Source of the DNA: Myroides fluvii
Lineage (GTDB): Bacteria > Bacteroidota > Bacteroidia > Flavobacteriales > Flavobacteriaceae
Direction: 5' to 3'
Length of the DNA stretch: 64,000 bases
NCBI RefSeq assembly: GCF_009792295.1
Contig: NZ_CP039934.1
Coordinates: forward strand, 1 to 64,000
Position numbers and translations under genes: made by a program. Below the pieces are notes generated by a model. That model searched no databases, was not told the DNA's origin, and saw only the letters and a list, made by a program, of their open reading frames with translations. This document shows positions 59,401 through 64,000 of this stretch, piece after piece (position 1 is the first letter of the stretch; each line of letters starts with the position of its first letter).

Positions 59401-61526
59401 GAATTCGTTAACGTAATAGAATAATAAGAAGAAGAAAAAGAAATACCTCCTCCTCTAGTATCTGCATGATTACCGCTTATTGTGGAATTCGTTAACACAA
59501 TAGAAGAAGTAGAAGAAGAAGAAGAAGAAGAAGAAGAAAAAATTCCACCTCCATAATCTCTATAAACAACGCTATTATTTATTCGGAACAAACCTGAACC
59601 ATTGGCATTGCCCTGGGTGATGGTGAAACCATTCAGCTTCAATTCAACCTCATTTGCACTAGCCGCTACGACCACGTGATAGGCATTGTTTGAAACATCA
59701 TCGTCTTGGCCTAAATCACCACTCAAGATGGTCTCATTGTCCGTGGTATCCAAATTGCGTTCGTCTAAACTCGTTTCATTCCCTGCAAACCCTCCGTATA
59801 CGTCCACGTGATCCACCATAAAAAAGGTGACATCGCGATCTGTTGTTGAAGCGGCAAAAGTAACCGGATGATACAGGGGGTAATATATTCCCTTGGCTAC
59901 CCATATTTGCAAAGGTGCTGCTGCTGAAAAATCAGCTTTATGTGCATGCGCCCAATGCAAAGCATCGGCTAACTCCCCTACGGCATTGTTCCAAGAACTA
60001 CCATTACCGGTTGCGCCTTTTTTGACGTAGAGCACATTTGCTGTTGGGCTAAAACTAAAGGACTGATATTCATAGGCTCCAATATCAATTCGATTGTCAA
60101 ATAAACGCGGATTACCTGCCAAATCTTGATCTGTAGTAAGAGTGGGATTAGCGTCTCTATACAACGCATTATTCCCTTGATTGATCAACGGACTAGTGGA
60201 TTTTAAGCGATAATCCCCTTGGGTAGGATCGACAAAGAGATCTGTTACTGCTTGATTGGTATCTGTTATGTTGCTATTTCCAGTAGCCGTATGCCCTTGC
60301 ACTAAACTGTATTGGTACTCAAGCTTATTCCCTGTTGGGATATTACTTGGATTTTTCCCTCCTAGCCAATCAGTTCCTCGAAGTGGAGTACCATCGGTTG
60401 CTTGATTGTCGAATATAATGCTGTTGTGTACTTTTAGTGTGTTATTACCTCCACTATTATAGTAGATGCTATTCGGCCCCTTGTTACCTACAAAAGTAGC
60501 GTTAAGTAGTGTTAGCGTAGAAGAAGAAGTATTAGAAAAAGCATAAATCCCTCCTCCACTAGCATTTGCATAATTACCATTTATCCTGGAATTCGTCAAC
60601 GTAATAGAAGAAGAAGAATAAGGAGAAAAAGAAGAAGAAGCATAAATCCCTCCTCCATCCCTATCTGCCTTATTATCGCTTAGGCTGGAATTCGTCAACG
60701 TAATAGAAGAAGTAGTAGAAGAAGAAGAAAAAATCCCTCCTCCTCTATTTGCCTTATTATTACTTATCCTGGAATTCGTCAACACGATAGAAAAAGAAGA
60801 AGAAAAAGAAAAAGCAGAAATCCCTCCTCCATTATCTGCCTTATTATTACTTATCCTGGAATTCATCAACACGATAGAAGAAGAAGAAAAAGCATAAATC
60901 CCTCCTCCATAATTTCTATGAACAGCTCTATTATTTATTTGTAACGAATTTTGACCATTGGCATTGCCCTGGGTGATGGTGAAACCATCCAGCTTAAATT
61001 CAACTTCATTTTCATTAGCCGCTACCACCACGTGATAGGCATTGTTTGAAACATCCTCATCTAGACCTAAATCACCACTCAAGATCGTCTCATGGGTCGT
61101 GTTTGCAAAATTGCGTTGATCTAAACTCGTTTCATTCCCTGCAAAGTTCCCATATAAGTTCACGTGATCCACCATAAAAAAGGTGACATCGCGATCTGTT
61201 GTTGAAGCGGCAAAAGTAACAGGGTGGTACAAGGGATAATACGTTCCCTTAGCTACCCATATTTGCAGAGGTGCTGCTGCTGAAAAATCAGCTTTATGTG
61301 CATGCGCCCAATGCAAAGCATCTGCTAGCTCGCCTACGGCATTGTTCCAAGAACTACCATTACCTGTTGCGCCTTTTTTGACGTAGAGCACATTTGCTGT
61401 TGGGGTAAAGGTAAAAGGTGGTGTTGTGGTTTGCGCCCATCCTGATAGAGCGGTATAAACCGTAAACATAAAAAGTAGGATTAATTGAGTCCCCTTTTTG
61501 CATTTTAGAGCAAATATAAAATTCAT
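53433..61526 (-). CDS. giant T9SS-secreted adhesin with beta-helix, SprB and MBG repeats
   Basis: 2697 residues. A signal peptide (residues 1-32, ending SGWAQ) is followed by three tandem blocks of about 440-490 residues (starting near 40, 490 and 978). Each opens ANVLYVKKGATGNGSSWNNA and contains right-handed beta-helix coils of the choice-of-anchor Q/polymorphic outer-membrane type (ITLTNSTISNN, GGGIY) and DQDLAGNPRL. Seven SprB repeats of about 76 residues follow (about 1417-1957; ICYGEANGSAKVEVTGGTAP), then an Ig-like domain, three or four MBG modules (about 2040-2350; NYDIHFVSADYEIT) and a T9SS type A sorting domain (YPNPV, about 2610-2697). It is exported by the type IX system and cell-anchored or released. 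Ser-rich loops come from microsatellites. Confidence 0.9.
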   Translation of the reverse strand: MNFIFALKCKKGTQLILLFMFTVYTALSGWAQTTTPPFTFTPTANVLYVKKGATGNGSSWNNAVGELADALHWAHAHKADFSAAAPLQIWVAKGTYYPLYHPVTFAASTTDRDVTFFMVDHVNLYGNFAGNETSLDQRNFANTTHETILSGDLGLDEDVSNNAYHVVVAANENEVEFKLDGFTITQGNANGQNSLQINNRAVHRNYGGGIYAFSSSSIVLMNSRISNNKADNGGGISAFSFSSSFSIVLTNSRISNNKANRGGGIFSSSSTTSSITLTNSSLSDNKADRDGGGIYASSSFSPYSSSSITLTNSRINGNYANASGGGIYAFSNTSSSTLTLLNATFVGNKGPNSIYYNSGGNNTLKVHNSIIFDNQATDGTPLRGTDWLGGKNPSNIPTGNKLEYQYSLVQGHTATGNSNITDTNQAVTDLFVDPTQGDYRLKSTSPLINQGNNALYRDANPTLTTDQDLAGNPRLFDNRIDIGAYEYQSFSFSPTANVLYVKKGATGNGSSWNNAVGELADALHWAHAHKADFSAAAPLQIWVAKGIYYPLYHPVTFAASTTDRDVTFFMVDHVDVYGGFAGNETSLDERNLDTTDNETILSGDLGQDDDVSNNAYHVVVAASANEVELKLNGFTITQGNANGSGLFRINNSVVYRDYGGGIFSSSSSSSSSTSSIVLTNSTISGNHADTRGGGISFSSSYYSITLTNSTISNNKAANGGGIYAFSSSSSSSSSSSIVLTNSMISNNKADRDGGGIYSSSSYYSITLANSTISNNEAVKGGGIYAFSTSTTSSSITLTNSSLSDNSGVVGSGLYFSPGSSSTLTLLNATLVGNRGPNSIYYNWGSANTLKVHNSIIFDNQATDGALLRGTSWLGGGNQNNIPTGNRLEYQYSLVQGYTTAENGNIADTGQAVADLFVDPTQGDYRLKSTSPLINQGDNELYRGANLNLTTDQDLAGYPRLIDYRVDIGAYENQSFSFSPTANVLYVKKGATGNGSSWNNAVGELADALYWAQEHKADFSAAAPLQIWVAKGTYYPSYHPVTFAVSATDRDVTFLMVDHVDLYGGFAGDETSLDQRNLTNTTHATILSGDLGQDDDIANNAYHVVVAASENNTKLKLDGFTITRGNANGLGLLSINDSIDYRVDGGGIYASSSIALTNSTISNNEAAKGGGIYYTPSSSSSSSIALTNSTISNNEAAKGGGIYVLSNSLAITLTNSNISSNHAGDKGGGICIVSSSSSIALTNSRISGNHADGKGSGIYLNAVDTSTLTLLNATFIGNKGPYSIYYNGGGNNTLKVHNSIIFGNQATDGTPFRGTDWLVGTNQNNIPTGNKLEYKHSLVQGHTIAGNGNIMDTGQAITDLFVDPAQGDYRLNPTSPLINQGDNALYRDANPTLTTDQDLAGNPRLVGENIDIGAYESQCTITATVLPHSVLCFGEATGSATVTVTGGTAPYTYAWNQGVASTTNEATNLVAGTYTVTITDDKGCEIAQTFTISQPTALVVTPSQTNVICYGEANGSAKVEVTGGTAPYTYTWDNGVTSTTNEATNLVAGTYTVTITDDKGCEIAHAFTISQPTALEATPSQTNVICYGEANGSAKVEVTGGTAPYTYAWNQGIASTTNEATGLTVGTYTVTITDDKGCEIAHAFTISQPTALVVQPAQTNVICYGEANGSAKVEVTGGTAPYTYAWDQGVASTTNEATNLVSGTYTVTITDDKGCEIAHAFTITQPTALVVTPSQTNVICYGEANGSAKVEVTGGTAPYTYAWNQGVASTTNEATNLVAGTYTVTITDDKGCEITQPFTITQPTALVVTPSQTNVICYGEANGSAKVEVTGGTAPYTYAWNQGVASTTNEATGLVKGTYTVTITDGHGCTTTKDFTITQPTALVVTPSQTNVVCYGEANGSAKVEVTGGTAPYTYAWNQGVASTTNEATGLVKGTYTVTITDGHGCTTTKDFTITQPAKVLLPQVDTPVVYTYGDTALPLTATTQGGNTLLWYAAATGGQGMTTAPTPTTTAIGTQTYWVSQITTAGCESDRQRIDVQINKATLEVVVHQGQRKMYGSADGVFTYRVTGFKAGDNHSLLAGALARQAGESVGLYAITQGTLAAGINYDIHFVSADYEITAAPLTIVPDAEQTKVYGSANPTYRYTISGLTRGDTPAVVTGVLSRQGGEHVGRYGYQMGTLTSTANYTLTLAPAHFTITPASVEVVVHAGQRKAYGTADPVLSYAATGLVNGDRAIAVFSGRLERVAGEEVGVYAITQGTLQANANYQLTRFTGSDFEITPAKITGLQLRNKTFAYDGTSKSLAIEGDIQAGATVRYTGNHQVNVGIYSVTATVDYGSNYEVLTLSATLQITQAEQAIHFDLASPLVLEDTASFALNAIASSGLAVTYTYQYIEHEPVTISAAGQVQVLTPGVVEITAHQSGNGNYRAAPSITRTLLVQSKDSSIWLLEVDGARYEKPSRNTLVVIGCDGAKSDVVEIKITTQLGAKVLPSNVIVLPTPDYGRYEQDIEVISADGKHRQTYKVIVEKRLPWEGILMQKYDNVVFVNNNPQTNGGYKFSRYEWYKNGQKIADAQAFSAGPTLEDKLDPQAEYYAVLYTANGKVLTTCPMGIQLKSKKTLRVYPNPVQKTQSLYVQFEEAVEEFKTTEYAVYNTVGQFIMKGNLKEPLSVLDLPLNLTVGSYVLVLKIEGKHQSVRFVVKE
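55665..57275 (-). repeat. seven tandem SprB-encoding repeats of about 230 bp
   Basis: Each carries CCACTTTGGCCGAGCCGTTC-type sequence on the + strand. Neighbouring units are highly similar at DNA level, the two nearest the 3' end almost identical, so recent expansion or gene conversion is likely. Confidence 0.9.
57280..61410 (-). repeat. three tandem domain-encoding repeats of 1.3-1.5 kb
   Basis: The starts of the blocks (complement of ANVLYVKKGATG) lie near 61406, 60056 and 58592. Block ends share SPLINQG followed by DQDLAG. Between them are interspersed GAAGAAGAAG tracts on the + strand (poly-Ser on the coding strand) of different lengths, for example at 59315-59352 and 59495-59540. Confidence 0.85.
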
Positions 61527-61925
61527 AGTAACTATTCGTTATCTTCTTTAACAAGGAGGATTGAAAATCTTTTAAATACAAAAACACGAATAAAAAGGGG
61601 AGGACATTTCACTCCTTTTTACTCGTATTTACTTTTTTTTAACATATAAACCATCCGAAGATAGCTCTTTACCTTATAAAAAAGTCTAAAGAGAGGGTGG
61701 ACAAAAGAGGGACATCTTACAAAAAAAAGAATAATCAACTGTATTTCAGTAAAATACAAAAACAGCTTTACCGCGAATACCAGATGAACAACGCCTCTAC
61801 CCAACCTCTTTTAGGGTTAAAATTGAATTAAAATAGGCTATTTACCTCTTGCCAAGGCACACAAAATCCAGGCGTATCAATTAAATAAAGCCTAACACAA
61901 AGGGATTGTGTTTTCTAATTTGGCT
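61527..61925. other. spacer upstream of the adhesin gene
   Basis: 400 bp between two minus-strand genes. AAGGAGG at 61552-61558 lies too far from the start to be its ribosome site. A short imperfect hairpin lies near 61595-61622. The 61-codon frame in it has no recognisable features. A clear TAnnTTTG box is not seen. Confidence 0.45.
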
Positions 61926-62582
61926 TTAATCGTGTCTTCTCGGGTTGAGTTCACTATCTTCGATATAATGCCAACGCAAGGCAAACAGAATAACGCCAAT
62001 AAAATTTCGAGCCCCTGTTTTTTGCATCAGTTTTTCTTTGTATTTCTCAATCGTACGCGTGCTCAGATGAAGTAAATCTGCAATTTGTTTGACGTTGTAT
62101 TGCATGGCGTACAATCGAATAATTTCGATTTCTCTTGGGGATAAAATAATTGCTGGACTTGTTTGCAGGTCTTCTATTCGCTCTATTACTTGGCGAATTC
62201 GTCGATCGTAATACACACCTCCTTTATACACGCAAAGAATAGCCCTTTTAAGTTTTGAAAAAGCCATGTTCTTGGTTAAATAGCCTGCGACATTATAATG
62301 CAGCATGCGCTTGATGCTGTACACATCGAAGGAGCGACTCAGTACCACAATTTTAACCCATGGATGGTGCTTTACTACTAGACCCGCTACTTGATACCCA
62401 TCCATACTAGTCAGTTGGATAGCTAAAAATACAATATCTACCTGAACGCTTTTTAGCGCTTCTAGCAACGTTACTCCATTGGAACATTGCAATACAACTT
62501 CTACCTCATCTAGCTCTGCTAGTAGCAAGCTAAAACTCGTTCTAAAAAGTGTATGACTATCTACTATGCCAACTCGAATCAT
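61926..62582 (-). CDS. LuxR/NarL-type response regulator without the phospho-acceptor Asp
   Basis: The 218-residue protein has an N-terminal receiver-like domain (MIRVGIVDSHTLFRTSFSLL; VDIVFLAIQLTSMDGYQVAG; GYLTKNMAF). A C-terminal LuxR helix-turn-helix follows at about 148-195 (LSPREIEIIRLYAMQYNVKQ, IADLLHLSTRTIEKYKEKLM). Where NarL-type receivers have the phosphorylated Asp (LMDL/LLDI) the sequence has Ala54 (FLAIQL). The acidic pair at residues 8-9 is Asp-Ser, not Asp-Asp, while the conserved Lys is kept. It therefore probably works without phosphorylation. No histidine kinase is adjacent. It is next to the giant adhesin, which it may control. Confidence 0.85.
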   Translation of the reverse strand: MIRVGIVDSHTLFRTSFSLLLAELDEVEVVLQCSNGVTLLEALKSVQVDIVFLAIQLTSMDGYQVAGLVVKHHPWVKIVVLSRSFDVYSIKRMLHYNVAGYLTKNMAFSKLKRAILCVYKGGVYYDRRIRQVIERIEDLQTSPAIILSPREIEIIRLYAMQYNVKQIADLLHLSTRTIEKYKEKLMQKTGARNFIGVILFALRWHYIEDSELNPRRHD

Positions 62583-63002
62583 GATGACCTCTTATTAATT
62601 GTTTACACGAATAGACTATTTTGCATATAGCTCATGCCCTTACTTAACTTGATTGGCCTGAACCTTAGTTTTTTTGGAAATAAACAGCGTGAAAAAAAAA
62701 TGTGATTGGTTCGAATGCAAAACTAGAACTCCCTAATCAACACAACAAGAATACTGCCAATATCCGATTGGTTTCTAGCAATATAGAATGTTATCTTAAG
62801 CTAAAATCCTCCATAATTAGCTATAGAACTAAGTTTTTTATCCGGTAGATTAGGTGTAAAATAAAGCTGAAAAACGACTGTTTTCAAGGCGTTTGCCTTT
62901 TCTTTTAAATAGGTACTTTGACTAATAAGGTGCTTAAAATACCACAAGGAAGTAAAATGAAAAAAGAACAGGAACTAGCAACGAAATAAACAGTTGTCTT
63001 GG
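62583..63002. other. intergenic region, nothing recognised
   Basis: 420 bp between two minus-strand regulators, ordinary AT-rich sequence without clear hairpins, repeats or genes. Confidence 0.5.
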
Positions 63003-63878
63003 CTAGCCTTTGGAATATTTATTTTTATACTCTAGTGGAGTTAATCCCGTATGTCTTTTAAAAAATGTAGATAAGTGATTGGACTCCTTAAAACCCAATT
63101 GATAAGAAATCACATTTACAGGTGCATCTTTATACAATAAATAGCGAATAATTTCCATAACCATTCGATTGCTAATCCATTTATAAGGAGTTGTCTTTTC
63201 TATTTTCTGAAATGCATACTCAACGGTTCTCAACCCCAGATTTAATTCCTCCGCATACATTTTTACACTATAGCGCTTATTCAAGTTTTTATTCACATAA
63301 TCCTTAAATTTTGATACTAGTAATTTTTCATGTGAAACCGTAAGCTTCTCCTCAATTTCTGTTTGATTTAACGATTGTTCTAGAAAAATCAGCACATTAA
63401 ATAGGTAATTATTGAGCACGTATCGCTGTTTGGGATAATAGGGCTTCGTCAATTCTTTTTTGATAATATCAAACAAAAAAACTAATTCTTCAAAATGATA
63501 ACTTACGTCAATACGCTTACTCCCTCCCAATTGTTTGAATAAAATAGAAGTGTATAAAAATTGAAAATGCATTTCATCAATACAAAAAAAATCATCGGTA
63601 AAAAGCAGCATCTTTCCTTTGTATTTTATTGGTTCTTTCCATCCAACAACCTGATTTTTAAAGAGAATCAAAACTTCTTTAGACAAAATCTCTATGGAGT
63701 TAAAATCAACATCTAAAAAACCTTCTCCTTCAGTAACCAAATAAATACTAAAAACACTGTGCTCGCGAAAAGCAAATATAAGATCTTGTCTTAGCTCCAA
63801 AACGCTATCCAAATTTTCACAATTTAGATAAAGTCTATTAGAGGGCCGATGGATAACCGGCTCTAATGGTATTTTCAT
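63003..63878 (-). CDS. AraC-family transcriptional regulator
   Basis: The 291-residue protein has an N-terminal cupin-like sensing domain (FREHSVFSIYLVTEGEGFLD, VLILFKNQVVGWKEP). The C-terminal double helix-turn-helix is at residues about 190-288 (YSVKMYAEELNLGLRTVEYA, VNVISYQLGFKESNHLSTFF, KRHTGLTPLEYK). The whole family signature is intact, unlike the remnant at 20-468. The regulon is unknown. Confidence 0.9.
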   Translation of the reverse strand: MKIPLEPVIHRPSNRLYLNCENLDSVLELRQDLIFAFREHSVFSIYLVTEGEGFLDVDFNSIEILSKEVLILFKNQVVGWKEPIKYKGKMLLFTDDFFCIDEMHFQFLYTSILFKQLGGSKRIDVSYHFEELVFLFDIIKKELTKPYYPKQRYVLNNYLFNVLIFLEQSLNQTEIEEKLTVSHEKLLVSKFKDYVNKNLNKRYSVKMYAEELNLGLRTVEYAFQKIEKTTPYKWISNRMVMEIIRYLLYKDAPVNVISYQLGFKESNHLSTFFKRHTGLTPLEYKNKYSKG

Positions 63879-64000
63879 AGTTATTTGTGTCTTTCTTCGT
63901 TAACTCCTTCTATCTCGGCTTTAATTGGAAAAAACAAAACAAAATAAAATTGGCATTATAATCAGGACATAAACCCGAATTTAAAATACACATACACGCA

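Overview
The window reads as chromosomal DNA of an AT-rich Bacteroidota bacterium, most likely Flavobacteriaceae (a Myroides- or Flavobacterium-like organism is my guess, not a demonstrated identity). The reasons are a type IX secretion C-terminal sorting domain, SprB and MBG repeats, many lipoproteins with SSSDD-like sequence after the lipobox cysteine, RteC and DUF6266 proteins, and several promoter boxes of the Bacteroidetes form TAnnTTTG. No tRNA, rRNA or CRISPR array was recognised.

Layout. 1-2.6 kb is a graveyard: an AraC regulator, a chromate transporter, a lipocalin and the head of an amidohydrolase, all broken by frameshifts. 2.8-15 kb holds an ADP-ribosylglycohydrolase, secreted and lipoprotein genes (two of them frameshifted), a small tandem family of related lipoproteins with one dead member, two outer-membrane barrel proteins and a three-gene lipoprotein operon headed by a lipoprotein with a C-terminal WHH-type HNH nuclease domain. 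15.2-18.9 kb is a toxin-antitoxin-like island: hipB with a perfect inverted-repeat operator, a truncated hipA, two near-identical XRE regulators with different linkers, and an HTH/nucleotidyltransferase pair whose second gene is dead. 19-30 kb is a mobile-element-like region: two DUF6266 paralogs, iterons, a small DNA-binding-like protein, a DUF5675/holin-like pair, an RteC protein, a replication-initiator-like gene and an AAA ATPase. Two 2357-bp IS66 elements with perfect 8-bp target duplications sit in it, and the first one splits the replication-like gene.

30-43.9 kb is a minus-strand surface polysaccharide operon: an initiating MraY/WecA-type transferase, three glycosyltransferases, two hexapeptide acyltransferases, a Wzy polymerase (frameshifted at a homopolymer), a Wzx flippase, a TviB/TviC pair and UDP-glucose dehydrogenase. 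Unusually it also contains complete MurA and MurB paralogs, which together would make UDP-MurNAc. The expected product is an acidic polymer made from UDP-HexNAcA, UDP-GlcA and possibly a lactyl (muramic-type) sugar. A separate acyltransferase (AT3-SGNH) at 45-47 kb may decorate it.

44-49.5 kb carries unusually long repeat-filled spacers (dispersed about 150-200-bp units, an 8-bp minisatellite, T-rich tracts) around the acyltransferase and a YoaK/DUF1275 protein. 49.5-53.2 kb is ordinary: a CI-like regulator, a NUDIX protein, an HxlR regulator and a small porin. 53.4-61.5 kb is one giant 2697-residue T9SS adhesin made of three tandem beta-helix blocks with Ser-rich microsatellites, seven SprB repeats and MBG domains. 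The window ends with a LuxR-type response regulator that lacks the phospho-acceptor Asp, and an AraC regulator.
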